Below, in pieces: positions 33,417 through 43,189 of a stretch of 64,000 nucleotides of DNA. Under the pieces are notes generated by a model. That model did no database searches. It was not told the DNA's origin and worked only from the letters and a program-made list of their open reading frames with translations. The position numbers and the translations under genes are program-made. Positions within the stretch are counted from its first letter, which is position 1, and each line of letters starts with the position of its first letter. The stretch is from Azonexus sp. (lineage in GTDB: Bacteria; Pseudomonadota; Gammaproteobacteria; Burkholderiales; Rhodocyclaceae). The stretch spans positions 124,001-188,000 of the forward strand of contig JAGOAU010000001.1 of the NCBI GenBank assembly GCA_017983755.1, in the 5' to 3' direction.

Positions 33417-34796
33417 ATGGACCAATCGAACCGCTACGCCGACCTCAGCCTCAAGGAAGCCGACCTGATCGCCGGCGGCCGCCACATCCTGTGCGCCTAC
33501 CGGATGAAGCCCAAGGCCGGGCACGGCTACCTGGCCGCCGCCGCCCACTTCGCCGCCGAATCGTCGACCGGCACCAACGTCGAGGTGTGCACCACCGACG
33601 ATTTCACCAAAGGTGTCGATGCCCTCGTCTATCACATCGACGAGGCGAACGAGGACATGCGCGTCGCCTACCCGCTGGAGCTATTCGACCGCAACATGAC
33701 CGACGGCCGGATGATGATGGTTTCCTTCCTGACCCTGACCATCGGCAACAACCAGGGCATGGGTGACATCGAGCATGCCAAGATGGTCGATTTCTACGTG
33801 CCGCGCCGCGCCATCGAGCTGTTCGACGGCCCATCCAAGGACATTTCCGACCTCTGGCGCATCCTCGGCCGGCCGGTCAAGGATGGCGGCTACATCGCCG
33901 GCACCATCATCAAGCCCAAGCTCGGCCTGCGCCCCGAGCCCTTCGCCCGCGCCGCCTACGAATTCTGGCTGGGCGGCGATTTCATCAAGAACGACGAGCC
34001 GCAGGGCAACCAGGTCTTCGCGCCGATGCAGAAGACCATCCCGCTGGTCTACGACGCGATGAAGCGGGCCATGGACGAAACCGGCGAGGCCAAGCTCTTC
34101 TCGGCCAACATCACCGCCGACGACCACCACGAGATGGTGGCGCGCGGCGAATACATCCTACGTACCTTCGGCCCGGATGCCGACAAGGTCGCCTTCCTGG
34201 TCGATGGCTACGTTGGCGGCCCGGGCATGATCACCACCGCCCGCCGCCACTTCGCCAACCAGTACCTGCACTACCACCGCGCCGGCCACGGCGCCGTCAC
34301 CTCGCCCTCGGCCAAGCGCGGCTACACCGCCTACGTGCTGGCGAAAATGTCGCGCCTGCAGGGCGCTTCCGGCATCCACGTCGGCACCATGGGTTACGGC
34401 AAGATGGAAGGCGACAAGGACGACCGCGCTTGCGCCTACATCATCGAGCGCGACAGCTACACCGGTCCGGTCTACCACCAGGAGTGGTACGGCATGAAGC
34501 CGACGACGCCGATCATCTCCGGCGGCATGAACGCCCTGCGCCTGCCCGGCTTCTTCGACAACCTCGGCCACGGCAACGTGGTCAACACCGCCGGCGGCGG
34601 CTCCTACGGCCACATCGACAGCCCGGCCGCCGGCGCCCGCTCGCTGCGCCAGGCCTACGAATGCTGGAAAGCCGGCGCCGACCCGGTGGAGTGGGCACGC
34701 TCGCACTATGAATTCGCCCGCGCCTTCGAGTCCTTCCCGCAGGATGCTGACCAGCTCTACCCGGGCTGGCGGCACAAATTGCGGCCAGCGGCGTAA
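33417..34796 (+). CDS. cbbM: Form II ribulose-1,5-bisphosphate carboxylase/oxygenase
   Basis: 459 residues, the full form II length. All key residues fall where expected: Lys166 in [10 protein letters not shown] (catalytic), Lys191 in [13 protein letters not shown] (carbamylated, with the metal-binding Asp-Glu), and Lys329 in [10 protein letters not shown] (loop 6). The strong ribosome site AAGGAG is nine bases ahead. It fixes CO2 onto RuBP in the cytoplasm, and form II enzymes suit high-CO2, low-O2 habitats. It stands apart from the cbb operon, is followed by an intrinsic terminator, and shows no cbbQ or cbbO partner, so activation may rely on genes elsewhere. Confidence 0.98.
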   Translation: MDQSNRYADLSLKEADLIAGGRHILCAYRMKPKAGHGYLAAAAHFAAESSTGTNVEVCTTDDFTKGVDALVYHIDEANEDMRVAYPLELFDRNMTDGRMMMVSFLTLTIGNNQGMGDIEHAKMVDFYVPRRAIELFDGPSKDISDLWRILGRPVKDGGYIAGTIIKPKLGLRPEPFARAAYEFWLGGDFIKNDEPQGNQVFAPMQKTIPLVYDAMKRAMDETGEAKLFSANITADDHHEMVARGEYILRTFGPDADKVAFLVDGYVGGPGMITTARRHFANQYLHYHRAGHGAVTSPSAKRGYTAYVLAKMSRLQGASGIHVGTMGYGKMEGDKDDRACAYIIERDSYTGPVYHQEWYGMKPTTPIISGGMNALRLPGFFDNLGHGNVVNTAGGGSYGHIDSPAAGARSLRQAYECWKAGADPVEWARSHYEFARAFESFPQDADQLYPGWRHKLRPAA

Positions 34797-34809
34797 GCGC
34801 TACGGTCGC

Positions 34810-34831
34810 CCCCGCTGCTGCGGGGTTTTTT
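34810..34831 (+). terminator. Intrinsic terminator of cbbM
   Basis: CCCCGC stem, TGCT loop, GCGGGG stem, then six T, 14 bases after the cbbM stop. It makes cbbM monocistronic. Confidence 0.9.
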
Positions 34832-34927
34832 GTGGGCGCCACACACCGGTTTGACCGCACGAGACGCACGCCCTACAGTTAAGGCATCGATTCACAAGCC
34901 ACCGAGTCGAATCAACCCGAGCTGAAC

Positions 34928-35884
34928 ATGAACTTCATCCGCACCCTGACGCTCCGCCAGCTGCAGATCTTCGTCGTCGCCGCCCGCCACCTGAGCTACG
35001 CGCGCGCTGCCGAGGAACTGCACCTGACGCCGCCGGCCGTCTCGATGCAGCTCAAGCAGCTGGAAGACAACGTCGGCCTGCCGCTGTTCGAACGCCTGGG
35101 CCGCGGCGTCGCGCTGACCGATGCCGGTGACCTCCTGATGCACCATGCCCTGCGCGTGCTCGGCGAGATCAAGGACGCCGAGGCCAACCTGCAGGGCCTG
35201 CTCGGCGCCGAAGTCGGCCAGCTGTCGGTCGGCCTGGTCAGCACCGCCAAGTATTTCATGCCCAAGCTGCTCGCCAGGTTCTCGCAGGAACATCCGGGCA
35301 TCGAGGTGCAATTCACCGTCGGCAACCGCGAGGCCCTGCTCCAGAAGCTGCAGGACAATGCCATCGACCTCGCGGTCATGGGCCGCATCCCGCTCGAGAT
35401 CGACGCCCACGCCGAACCGATGGCCAGCCACCCCTATGTGCTGATCGGCCCGGCCGACCAGCCGCTGCGCGCAGCACGGCGTTTCGACCTGCACGAGCTG
35501 CGCCACGAAACCTTCCTGCTGCGCGAGGAAGGCTCGGGTTCGCGCCGCGTTGCCGAGGAAATGTTCAAGAATCACCTGTTCACCCCGGCCCGCACCATCA
35601 GCATGGGCAGCAACGAGACGATCAAGCAGGCGGTCATGGCCGGCATGGGCATCGCGCTGATTTCGCTGCACACCCTGCCGCTCGAACTGAAGACCGGCGA
35701 GGTCAGCCTGCTCGACGTGGTCGGCACGCCGATCGAGCGCACCTGGTACGTCGTGCACATGAACAGCAAGCGCCTGCTGCCGGCCGGCCAGCGCTTCCGC
35801 CAGTACCTGCTCGAACAGGCGGCGCCCGGGCTGGAACAGGAATTCGGGCGCTACCTTGCGGCGCGCGCTGCATCCCCGCTTTGA
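34928..35884 (+). CDS. cbbR: LysR-family regulator, CbbR type
   Basis: 318 residues. The N-terminal helix-turn-helix (TLRQLQIFVVAARHLSYARAAEELHLTPPAVSMQLKQLE) is a close match to CbbR, and the remaining part is a periplasmic-binding-like effector domain (GLVSTAKYFMPKLLARF, MGSNETIKQAVMAGMGIALIS). CbbR activates Calvin genes in response to metabolites such as RuBP or NADPH. It is oriented the same way as cbbM and downstream of the terminator, unlike the usual divergent layout, so it probably has its own promoter. The downstream DUF3422 gene starts 27 bases past the stop. Confidence 0.85.
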   Translation: MNFIRTLTLRQLQIFVVAARHLSYARAAEELHLTPPAVSMQLKQLEDNVGLPLFERLGRGVALTDAGDLLMHHALRVLGEIKDAEANLQGLLGAEVGQLSVGLVSTAKYFMPKLLARFSQEHPGIEVQFTVGNREALLQKLQDNAIDLAVMGRIPLEIDAHAEPMASHPYVLIGPADQPLRAARRFDLHELRHETFLLREEGSGSRRVAEEMFKNHLFTPARTISMGSNETIKQAVMAGMGIALISLHTLPLELKTGEVSLLDVVGTPIERTWYVVHMNSKRLLPAGQRFRQYLLEQAAPGLEQEFGRYLAARAASPL

Positions 35885-35910
35885 TAGGCTACAATCTGGT
35901 GCACCGCAAC

Positions 35911-37248
35911 ATGACCCCGCCCACTCCGATCATGCACCCCCGCCTGACGCTCGCCGGACTGGAAGAGCACCCGCTCCGCCAGCGCCTCAACAACGAATTC
36001 CATGCCCGGCCGCCGGTGCCGCTGGTCGGGGCGATGCTCGTCTCGCATCTGGTCTTCAAGCACAGCGCGACGACCGCGCAGGCCGAGCGCGACAACCTCG
36101 CCAGGTTGTGCCAGGCCCAGGTCTGCAATTCGATCGACAGTTCCGACTCGCACATGATGTTGGAGACCGCTGCCTTCCGCATGCGCTGGGAGCTGCACAC
36201 CGAATTTTCCAGCTACACCTTCTTCCGCCCGCTGGCCAGCGGCGAGCAGCTGCACCCCGACGTCACCGCCTTCGACGCCGTGCACCCGGAATGGCTGGTC
36301 GGCGTACCCGGCAAGCTGATGGTCGCGACCCACGTCGAGTTGCGGTCGACCGACGAAATCAGCCCGGAATCGGTACTCTCCAGCCTGTCGCCAAGCGGCC
36401 GCACGATGGTCGCCGCCAAGGTGGCCGACGAGGCCGCCTGGATCTTCACCGACTTCAAGATCGACAACGGCTTCTCGCGCTTCCTCGTGCTCAACGCCAG
36501 CATGACGCAGCGCCAGACCGGCCGCACCGTCCAGCGCCTGGTCGAGATCGAGACCTACCGCATGATGGCCCTGCTCGGCCTGCCGGTCGCCAAGGAAGTC
36601 AGCCGCTGGCTGTACAAGAGCGAGAAGCAGCTGGCCCAGCTGATGGACCACATCGGCCAGGCGCGCAGCGCGCAGGACGAGCGCGACGTGCTGGCCACGC
36701 TGTCGGCGCTGGCCGCCGAGGTCGAGCATTCGGTGGCACGTACCACCTTCCGCTTCGGCGCGTCGCGCGCCTATCACGGGCTGGTCATGCAGCGCATCGA
36801 GGAGCTGCGCGAAACGCGCATCTCCGGTCTGCCGACCTTTTTCGAATTCATGCAGCGCCGCCTGCTGCCGGCGATGAACACCTGCGAGGCGATCAGCCGC
36901 CGCCAGGAAGAACTCTCGGCCCGCGTCGCCCGCAACAGCCAGTTGCTGCGCACCCGCGTCGATATCGAACTGGAGCGCCAGAACCAGGAACTGCTCGGCC
37001 AGATGAACAGCCGCGCCAAGCTGCAACTGCGCCTGCAGGAAACCGTCGAAGGCCTGTCGGTCGTCGTCCTCACCTATTACGGCTCGCAACTGGTGCAATA
37101 CCTGGCCAAGGGCACCAAGGACTTTCACCACCTGAACACCGACATGGTTACCGCGATCTCGATCCCGGTCATCGCCGGCGTCGTCGCCTGGGGCACCCGG
37201 CGCATGCGTAAGAAGCTCGCGGCCGAGGAAAGCGAAGGCGCGCATTAA
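35911..37248 (+). CDS. DUF3422 family membrane-anchored protein
   Basis: 445 residues from the ATG at 35911. The soluble N-terminal two thirds start [27 protein letters not shown], which is a DUF3422 hallmark. There is a long helical, coiled-coil-like stretch around residues 300-390. Two hydrophobic segments near the C-terminus ([20 protein letters not shown] and [16 protein letters not shown]) anchor it to the inner membrane with a short charged tail. Function is not established for the family. The gene is between cbbR and purC. Confidence 0.75.
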   Translation: MTPPTPIMHPRLTLAGLEEHPLRQRLNNEFHARPPVPLVGAMLVSHLVFKHSATTAQAERDNLARLCQAQVCNSIDSSDSHMMLETAAFRMRWELHTEFSSYTFFRPLASGEQLHPDVTAFDAVHPEWLVGVPGKLMVATHVELRSTDEISPESVLSSLSPSGRTMVAAKVADEAAWIFTDFKIDNGFSRFLVLNASMTQRQTGRTVQRLVEIETYRMMALLGLPVAKEVSRWLYKSEKQLAQLMDHIGQARSAQDERDVLATLSALAAEVEHSVARTTFRFGASRAYHGLVMQRIEELRETRISGLPTFFEFMQRRLLPAMNTCEAISRRQEELSARVARNSQLLRTRVDIELERQNQELLGQMNSRAKLQLRLQETVEGLSVVVLTYYGSQLVQYLAKGTKDFHHLNTDMVTAISIPVIAGVVAWGTRRMRKKLAAEESEGAH

Positions 37249-37283
37249 TCTATAATCCGCGTTTTGCCTTCGGGAACATCACC

Positions 37284-38216
37284 GTGACCGCTCCGCTCTT
37301 CGAATCCTCCATCACCAGCTTGCCGCTGCTCTCCAAGGGCAAGGTCCGCGACATCTACGCGGTCGACGCCGACAAGCTGCTGATCGTCACCACCGACCGC
37401 CTGTCGGCCTTCGACGTCATCCTGCCCGACCCGATCCCGCGCAAGGGCGAGGTGCTGCAGGCCGTCGCCAATTTCTGGTTCGAAAAACTCGGCCACATCG
37501 TGCCGAACCAGCTGACCGGCATCGACCCGGAATCGGTCGTCGCCGAAAACGAGCGCGAACAGGTGCGCGGTCGTGCCGTCGTCGTCAAGCGCCTGAAGCC
37601 GCTGCCGATCGAGGCCGTCGTGCGCGGCTACGTGATCGGTTCCGGCTGGAAGGATTACCAGCAGACCGGCGCCATCTGCGGCATCGCGCTGCCGGCCGGC
37701 CTCAGGATGGCGGCCAAACTGCCCGCCCCGATCTTCACCCCGGCGACCAAGGCTGAAGTCGGCGACCACGACGAGAATGTCTCCTACGAACAGGCCGCCG
37801 CCAACTGCAACGCCACGCTCGCCGACGCCCTCAAGGGCACCGGCAAGACCGGCGCCCAGCTCTGTGGCGAAGCGCGCGATGCGGCCATCCGCCTCTACGA
37901 GGAAGCTGCGGTCTACGCCGCGACGCGCGGCATCATCATCGCCGACACCAAGTTCGAGTTCGGTATCGACGCGGCCGGCACCCTGCACCTGATCGACGAG
38001 GCGCTGACTCCGGATTCCTCGCGCTTCTGGCCGGCCGACCAGTACGCCGAAGGCAGCAATCCGCCATCCTACGACAAGCAGTACGTGCGCGATTACCTGG
38101 AAACCCTGGACTGGGGCAAGAAGGCGCCCGGTCCCAAGCTGCCGGCCGAGGTCATCGCCCGCACCAGCGCCAAATACATCGAGGCCTGCGAGCGCCTGAC
38201 CGGCAAGACGCTCTAA
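37284..38216 (+). CDS. purC: SAICAR synthetase
   Basis: 310 residues from a GTG at 37284, the long form of phosphoribosylaminoimidazole-succinocarboxamide synthase. Motifs: [14 protein letters not shown] at the N-terminus (the K-G-K-V-R-D ATP-binding signature), [24 protein letters not shown], and [27 protein letters not shown]. It joins aspartate to CAIR in purine biosynthesis. purH and purD are also in this window but not adjacent. Confidence 0.95.
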   Translation: MTAPLFESSITSLPLLSKGKVRDIYAVDADKLLIVTTDRLSAFDVILPDPIPRKGEVLQAVANFWFEKLGHIVPNQLTGIDPESVVAENEREQVRGRAVVVKRLKPLPIEAVVRGYVIGSGWKDYQQTGAICGIALPAGLRMAAKLPAPIFTPATKAEVGDHDENVSYEQAAANCNATLADALKGTGKTGAQLCGEARDAAIRLYEEAAVYAATRGIIIADTKFEFGIDAAGTLHLIDEALTPDSSRFWPADQYAEGSNPPSYDKQYVRDYLETLDWGKKAPGPKLPAEVIARTSAKYIEACERLTGKTL

Positions 38217-38228
38217 AAGACAGTGCGA

Positions 38229-38249
38229 ACCCGGCGCGCTGCGCCGGGT
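38229..38249. other. Perfect hairpin after purC
   Basis: A nine-base stem ACCCGGCGC / GCGCCGGGT with a three-base loop, twelve bases after the purC stop. The absence of a T-run argues against a classical terminator. Confidence 0.5.
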
Positions 38250-38282
38250 CAAACGAGCGTTATCCCAAGGGAGGAGACGCTC

Positions 38283-39056
38283 ATGAAAACTTCGTTCGAC
38301 CAACTCGACCACGCCGCCGCACTGCCGGTGATCCGCCGGCTGCCGGCCAGCCGCATTGCCGCCTGGCTCGGTGCCGGCTGGCGCGACTTCAAGGCCAATC
38401 CGATTCCCAGTCTCGCCTACGGGCTGCTGTTCGGCATCGGTGGCGACCTGATCCTGCTCGCCAGCCTCGGCAAGGCGCACCTGTTCATGGTCGCCGTCTC
38501 CGGCTTCTTCCTCGTCGCGCCGCTCCTCGCCGCCGGCCTTTATGAATTGAGCCGGCAGCACGCCAGGGGCGAGCACCCGACCTTCATCGAATCGCTACGC
38601 GCCTTTCGCAGCAACGGCCAGTCGATCGCCCTCTTCGGCCTCGTTCTGGCGCTGATCACCGTCATCTGGGAACGCACCTCGGCGATCGCCTTCGCGCTGC
38701 TCGGCGACGGCGCGGCAGGCGACGTCGGCCAGTTCATGTCGCAGGCCATCGCCAGCGGCGAACATTCCGGCTTCGTCATCGCTTGGTTCGCGCTCGGCGG
38801 GATGCTGGCCCTGCTCACCTTCGCCCTCAGCGTCGTCGCCGTGCCGCTGATGCTCGACCGCGACAGCGATTTCGTGACGGCGATGCTGACCAGCCTGCAC
38901 GCCTTCGCCGCCAACACCGGCATGCTGCTGCTGTGGGCGGCGACGATCGTCGCCCTCACCCTGCTCGGCTTCGCGACGCTGCTCTTCGGCCTTGTCATCA
39001 TCATGCCGATTCTTGGCCACGCCTCGTGGCATGCCTATCGCGACCTTGTAGAATAG
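38283..39056 (+). CDS. DUF2189 family membrane protein
   Basis: 257 residues, ATG at 38283 with GGGAGGAG ahead. It has about six hydrophobic segments from residue 50 on. The N-terminus carries RIAAWLGAGWRDFKANPIPSLAYGLLFG, the characteristic DUF2189 opening, and LYELSRQHARGEHPTF lies in the first cytosolic loop. The family is widespread in proteobacteria and some members neighbour cytochrome oxidase genes; role unknown. It is followed by an intrinsic terminator. Confidence 0.75.
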   Translation: MKTSFDQLDHAAALPVIRRLPASRIAAWLGAGWRDFKANPIPSLAYGLLFGIGGDLILLASLGKAHLFMVAVSGFFLVAPLLAAGLYELSRQHARGEHPTFIESLRAFRSNGQSIALFGLVLALITVIWERTSAIAFALLGDGAAGDVGQFMSQAIASGEHSGFVIAWFALGGMLALLTFALSVVAVPLMLDRDSDFVTAMLTSLHAFAANTGMLLLWAATIVALTLLGFATLLFGLVIIMPILGHASWHAYRDLVE

Positions 39057-39074
39057 GCGCATCCAGCCAACCCG

Positions 39075-39100
39075 ACGGGCGGCGCCACCGCCCGTTTTTC
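39075..39100 (+). terminator. Intrinsic terminator
   Basis: ACGGGCGG stem, CGCCA loop, CCGCCCGT stem, with a T-run. It lies 18 bases after the DUF2189 gene and 14 before prlC. Confidence 0.85.
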
Positions 39101-39113
39101 ACGTCCGAAAATA

Positions 39114-41168
39114 ATGAACGCCGACAATCCCCTCCTCGATTTCTCTGACCTCCCCCGTTTCGACCTCGTCCAGCCGGAACACGTCAAACCGGCCATCGAA
39201 TCGCTGTTGACCGCCGGCCGCGACCTGATCGCCCGCCTGACCGATGACGCCACCCCCGCCACCTGGGCCGATTTTGCCGGCGCCCTGGCCGACGGCCTGG
39301 AACCCTTCGGCCGCGCCTGGGGCGTCGTCGGCCACCTGCATTCGGTCAACGACGTGCCGGCCTGGCGCGAGGCCTACAACGAAATGCTGCCCGAGGTCTC
39401 GCGTTTCTACGCCGAGCTCGGCCAGAACCTGAAGCTGTTCGAGAAATACAAGGCGCTGCGCGACAGCGCCGAGTACGCGACGCTCTCCGTCGAACAGAAG
39501 AAGGTCGTCGATAACGAGGTGCGCGATTTCCGCCTGTCCGGCGCCGAATTGCCGGAAGATCAGAAACCGCGCTTCCAGGCGATCATGGAAGAACTGTCGC
39601 AGCTTGCCGCCAAGTTCTCGGAAAACCTGCTCGACGCAACCAATGCCTTCGCCGAAATCGTCACCGACGAAGCCCAACTCGCCGGCCTGCCGGACGACGC
39701 CAAGCAGGCTGCCAGAACCGCCGCCGAGAAGGCCGGCGTCGCCGGCTGGAAATTCACGCTGCACGCGCCCTCCTACGGCCCGGTGATGCAATACGCCGAC
39801 AACCGCGAACTGCGCGCCCGCATGTACCGCGCCTACGCCACGCGCGCCGCCGAATTCGCCGACGGTTCGAGCAAGCCGGAATGGGACAACACGCCGCTCA
39901 TCAAGCGCATGCTGGAACTGCGCCAGGAAGACGCGCAGATGCTCGGCTACAGGAATTTCGCCGAAGTATCGCTGGTGCCCAAGATGGCCGACACGCCGGC
40001 CCAGGTGCTGGCCTTCCTGCGCGAACTGGCGGCCAAGGCCAAGCCCTTCGCGGCGAAGGATATGGCCGAGCTGTTGGCCTTCGCCAGGGACGAGCTCGGC
40101 ATCGCCGACTTCCAGCCGTGGGACGCCGCCTACGTTTCGGAAAAGCTGCTGCAGGCGCGCTACGCCTTCTCCGAGCAGGAAGTGAAGCAGTACTTCACCG
40201 AACCCAAGGTAGTCGGCGGCCTGTTCAAGGTCATCGAAAGCCTGTTCAACGTGCGCGTCAAGGCGGACACGGCGCCGGTATGGCACGAGGACGTGCGTTT
40301 CTACCGCATCGAAACGCCGGCCGGCGAACTGGTCGGCCAGTTCTACATGGACCTTTACGCGCGCGAGACCAAGCGCGGTGGCGCCTGGATGGACGAGGCG
40401 CGGGCCCGCCGGCGCGCCGGCGGCGGCATCCAGAAGCCGATCGCCTACCTGAACTGCAATTTCTCGCGCCCGGTCGGCGACAAACCGGCGACCTTCACCC
40501 ACGACGAGGTGACCACGCTGTTCCACGAAAGCGGCCACGGCCTGCACCACCTGCTGACGCGCGGCGAGGAACTGGGCGTTTCCGGCATCCACGGCGTCGA
40601 ATGGGATGCCGTCGAATTGCCATCGCAGTTCATGGAAAACTACTGCTGGGAATGGGACGTGCTGCAGGGCATGACTGCCCATGTCGACAGCGGCGAGCCG
40701 CTGCCGCGCGAGCTGTTCGACAAGATGCTGGCGGCGAGGAACTTCCAGAGCGGCATGATGGCGGTGCGCCAGATCGAGTTCTCGCTGTTCGACATGCTGC
40801 TGCATTCGGAATTCGACCCCGCCGGGACGTCGACCGCGATGGACCTGCTCGCCGAGGTGCGCAAGGAAGTCGCGGTGCTGATCCCGCCGGCCTGGCACCG
40901 TTTCCCCAACAGCTTCTCGCACATCTTCGGCGGCGGCTACGCGGCCGGCTACTTCAGCTACAAGTGGGCAGAGGTGCTGTCGGCCGATGCCTACGCCGCC
41001 TTCGAGGAGGCCGGCGACCCGTTCGACGCCACCGTCGGCAAGCGCTTCCTCGACGAGATCCTGTCGGTCGGCGGTTCGCGCCCGGCCATCGAATCGTTCA
41101 CCGCCTTCCGCGGCCGCGAACCGAGCGTCGACGCCCTGCTCCGTCACAGCGGTATGATTGCGGCGTAA
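39114..41168 (+). CDS. prlC: Oligopeptidase A (M3 metallopeptidase)
   Basis: 684 residues, the normal length. Zinc motif HExxH at residues 471-475 (FHESGHGLHHLL) with the M3 downstream Glu in EWDAVELPSQFMENYCWE. The N-terminus HVKPAIESLL and the C-terminal FSYKWAEVLSADAYAAF are typical. It degrades short peptides, including cleaved signal peptides, in the cytoplasm. It follows a terminator, so it likely starts its own transcript, running into the glutaredoxin-like gene and xth. Confidence 0.95.
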   Translation: MNADNPLLDFSDLPRFDLVQPEHVKPAIESLLTAGRDLIARLTDDATPATWADFAGALADGLEPFGRAWGVVGHLHSVNDVPAWREAYNEMLPEVSRFYAELGQNLKLFEKYKALRDSAEYATLSVEQKKVVDNEVRDFRLSGAELPEDQKPRFQAIMEELSQLAAKFSENLLDATNAFAEIVTDEAQLAGLPDDAKQAARTAAEKAGVAGWKFTLHAPSYGPVMQYADNRELRARMYRAYATRAAEFADGSSKPEWDNTPLIKRMLELRQEDAQMLGYRNFAEVSLVPKMADTPAQVLAFLRELAAKAKPFAAKDMAELLAFARDELGIADFQPWDAAYVSEKLLQARYAFSEQEVKQYFTEPKVVGGLFKVIESLFNVRVKADTAPVWHEDVRFYRIETPAGELVGQFYMDLYARETKRGGAWMDEARARRRAGGGIQKPIAYLNCNFSRPVGDKPATFTHDEVTTLFHESGHGLHHLLTRGEELGVSGIHGVEWDAVELPSQFMENYCWEWDVLQGMTAHVDSGEPLPRELFDKMLAARNFQSGMMAVRQIEFSLFDMLLHSEFDPAGTSTAMDLLAEVRKEVAVLIPPAWHRFPNSFSHIFGGGYAAGYFSYKWAEVLSADAYAAFEEAGDPFDATVGKRFLDEILSVGGSRPAIESFTAFRGREPSVDALLRHSGMIAA

Positions 41169-41191
41169 CCAGCCGCTCAGGGAGAAAGATC

Positions 41192-41680
41192 ATGCGACAT
41201 CTGCTCATGTTGTGTATGGCGCTGTCCAGCGCCTGTGCCGTGGCCGAAACCTACCGCTGGGTCGACCCGGCGGGGCGTACCGTCATCTCCGACACGCCGC
41301 CGCCCAGGCGGGCGCACAGCGTATCGAAAGCCGGCAGTGGCTCCGTCGACACGGTCGACCTGCCGTATGCCGTCAAGAAAGCCGCCGAGGACTTCCCGGT
41401 CACGCTATACACCTCGGCCGATTGCGCCAGCCAATGCAAGGACGCCCGCAACGTGCTGAATAGCCGCGGCGTTCCATTCACCGAGAAGATGGTGCAGAAA
41501 CAGGAAGAATTCGACGAACTCAAGCAACTGGCCGGCGACGCCTACGTGCCAACGCTCAAGGTCGGCAAGCAGAGCTTCCGCGGCTTCGAGGCCGGTTCCT
41601 ACAACAACCTGCTCGACCTCGCCGGCTATCCGAAAACCGCCCCCTACGGCGCCAAGCCCTCTGGCGGACTGGCCAAGTGA
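41192..41680 (+). CDS. DUF4124 plus glutaredoxin-like periplasmic protein
   Basis: 162 residues. A signal peptide (LLMLCMALSSACAVAE) leads to a DUF4124 domain (TYRWVDPAGRTVISDTPPP) and, from about residue 68, a glutaredoxin/thioredoxin-like part: PVTLYTSADCASQCKDARNVLNSRGVPFTEK and, later, YVPTLKVGKQSFRGF with the cis-Pro. The Cys pair is CASQC, three residues apart rather than the normal two. Likely a periplasmic thiol protein. It overlaps xth by four bases. Confidence 0.75.
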   Translation: MRHLLMLCMALSSACAVAETYRWVDPAGRTVISDTPPPRRAHSVSKAGSGSVDTVDLPYAVKKAAEDFPVTLYTSADCASQCKDARNVLNSRGVPFTEKMVQKQEEFDELKQLAGDAYVPTLKVGKQSFRGFEAGSYNNLLDLAGYPKTAPYGAKPSGGLAK

Positions 41681-42441
41681 AGATCGCTTCGTGGAACGTC
41701 AATTCACTTAAGGTGCGCCTGCCGCACCTGCTCGACTGGCTGGCCGAACAGCAGCCGGACGCCCTGTGCCTGCAGGAGCTGAAGCTGGAAGACCAGAATT
41801 TCCCGCTGGCCGAAATCGAGGCCGCCGGCTACCAGGCAGCGTTCTTCGGCCAGAAGACCTATAACGGCGTCGCCCTGCTCGCCCGCTCGCCGATCGCCGA
41901 CGTCGTCACCGGCAACCCGCATTTCCCGGACGAGCAGAAGCGACTGATTGCCGGCACCGTCGGCGACACCCGCGTCATCTGCGCCTACATGCCGAACGGC
42001 CAGGCTGTCGGCAGCGACAAGTACGACTACAAGCTGCGCTGGCTCGACGCACTCGCCGTGTGGCTGCAGGAGGAACTGGCCAGATACCCGAAACTGGCGC
42101 TGTGCGGCGATTACAACATCGCCCCCGACGACCGCGACGTGCACGACCCGAAGGCCTGGGCCGGGCAGATTCTCTGCTCCGACCCCGAGCGCGCAGCCTT
42201 CCGGCGTTTCATCGACCTCGGCCTGAGCGACAGCTTCCGGCTGTTCGAGCAGCCGGAAAAGACTTTCTCCTGGTGGGATTACCGGATGCTCGGCTTCCAG
42301 AAGAACCTCGGCCTGCGCATCGACCATGTCCTACTTTCGCCGCCGCTGGCCGCCCAATGCAGCGCTGCCGGCATCGACCGCGCGCCGCGCAAGCGCGAGC
42401 GGCCGTCGGACCACGCCCCGGTGTGGGCCACGGTAGGCTGA
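41677..42441 (+). CDS. xth: Exodeoxyribonuclease III
   Basis: 254 residues from a GTG overlapping the upstream stop (GTGA). Endonuclease/exonuclease/phosphatase-fold motifs: IASWNVNSLKVRL, CLQELKLED (catalytic Glu), LCGDYNIAPDDRDVHDP, and the C-terminal RPSDHAPVWATV with the catalytic Asp-His. It repairs abasic sites and digests 3' ends. It lies six bases before the Crp-type gene. Confidence 0.93.
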   Translation: MKIASWNVNSLKVRLPHLLDWLAEQQPDALCLQELKLEDQNFPLAEIEAAGYQAAFFGQKTYNGVALLARSPIADVVTGNPHFPDEQKRLIAGTVGDTRVICAYMPNGQAVGSDKYDYKLRWLDALAVWLQEELARYPKLALCGDYNIAPDDRDVHDPKAWAGQILCSDPERAAFRRFIDLGLSDSFRLFEQPEKTFSWWDYRMLGFQKNLGLRIDHVLLSPPLAAQCSAAGIDRAPRKRERPSDHAPVWATVG

Positions 42442-42447
42442 AGCGCG

Positions 42448-43116
42448 ATGGCTGCTGCGGTCGACCCTCGAAAACTGGTCAATTTGTATCCGGCGCTGGC
42501 CGGCCTGCCGGACGACCGTCTGGCGGCGCTGCTGCAGCCGCAGGCCGTCATGGGTCTACCGGCCGGCACCCAGGTCTTCGCCGAGCACCAGCCCTGCCAG
42601 GGTTTTCCGCTGTTGCTCGAAGGCAGCATCAAGGTTGTCAAGCTGGCCGCCAGCGGCCGCGAGCTGATGCTCTACCGGGTCATCCCCGGCGGCTCGTGCA
42701 TCATCAGTTCCAGCTGCCTGCTCGGCCATACCGACTACAACGCCCGTGGCGTCGCCGAGACGCCGCTTACCCTGCTCGTCCTGCCAGTCCGCGATTTCGC
42801 GACGCTGATGGTCGAGCATGCCCCGTTCCGCGATTTCGTCTTCCACCTGTTTGCCGAACGCATCGGCGAACTGATGCAACTGGTCGAGGAAGTCGCCTTC
42901 GCCCGCCTCGACCAGCGCCTCGCCAAGCTGCTGCTGGCGCGCAACGACACCGTGCTCAACGTTACGCACCAGCAACTGGCCGACGAACTGGGCAGCGTGC
43001 GCGAAATCGTCAGTCGCCTGCTCAAGGGCTTCGCCGCGCAGGGGCTGGTCAGCCTCGGCCGCGAACAGCTGACCATCGCCGACCGCGCCGGGCTGCAGAA
43101 ACTGGCGTCTGTGTGA
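42448..43116 (+). CDS. Crp/Fnr-family regulator
   Basis: 222 residues. A cyclic-nucleotide-binding-like N-terminal barrel (QVFAEHQPCQGFPLLLEGSIKVVKLAASGRELMLYRVIPGG) is followed by a C-terminal helix-turn-helix with recognition helix SVREIVSRLLKGF. The Arg-Glu-x-x-x-Arg pattern is that of CRP (TGTGA-type half-sites), not the Glu-Ser-x-x-x-Arg of FNR. There is no N-terminal Cys cluster, so it is not an iron-sulfur sensor. A GTCGACCGCAG copy overlaps its first codons. Its operator-like site lies at its own stop. Confidence 0.85.
   Translation: MAAAVDPRKLVNLYPALAGLPDDRLAALLQPQAVMGLPAGTQVFAEHQPCQGFPLLLEGSIKVVKLAASGRELMLYRVIPGGSCIISSSCLLGHTDYNARGVAETPLTLLVLPVRDFATLMVEHAPFRDFVFHLFAERIGELMQLVEEVAFARLDQRLAKLLLARNDTVLNVTHQQLADELGSVREIVSRLLKGFAAQGLVSLGREQLTIADRAGLQKLASV
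42455..42465 (-). repeat. GTCGACCGCAG repeat copy 6
   Basis: Exact reverse-orientation copy near the start of the Crp-type gene (A-A-A-V-D-P), with a T-run (GTTTTC) on the minus strand upstream. Confidence 0.7.
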
Positions 43117-43127
43117 CCAAGGTTACA
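43112..43127 (+). promoter_or_regulatory. CRP-type operator
   Basis: TGTGA-N6-TTACA, one mismatch from the CRP palindrome TGTGA-N6-TCACA. It overlaps the stop of the Crp-type gene and lies 62 bases before the DUF2892 gene start. Confidence 0.6.
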
Positions 43128-43189
43128 TACGCAGCACGCCAACACGGATAAAGTGGTGGCCGTACCCACTACTCGACGGAGAACACACC

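Noticed and set aside
38229-38249. Hairpin after purC as a terminator
   Set aside because: The stem is perfect but no T-run follows, so it is recorded only as a hairpin.
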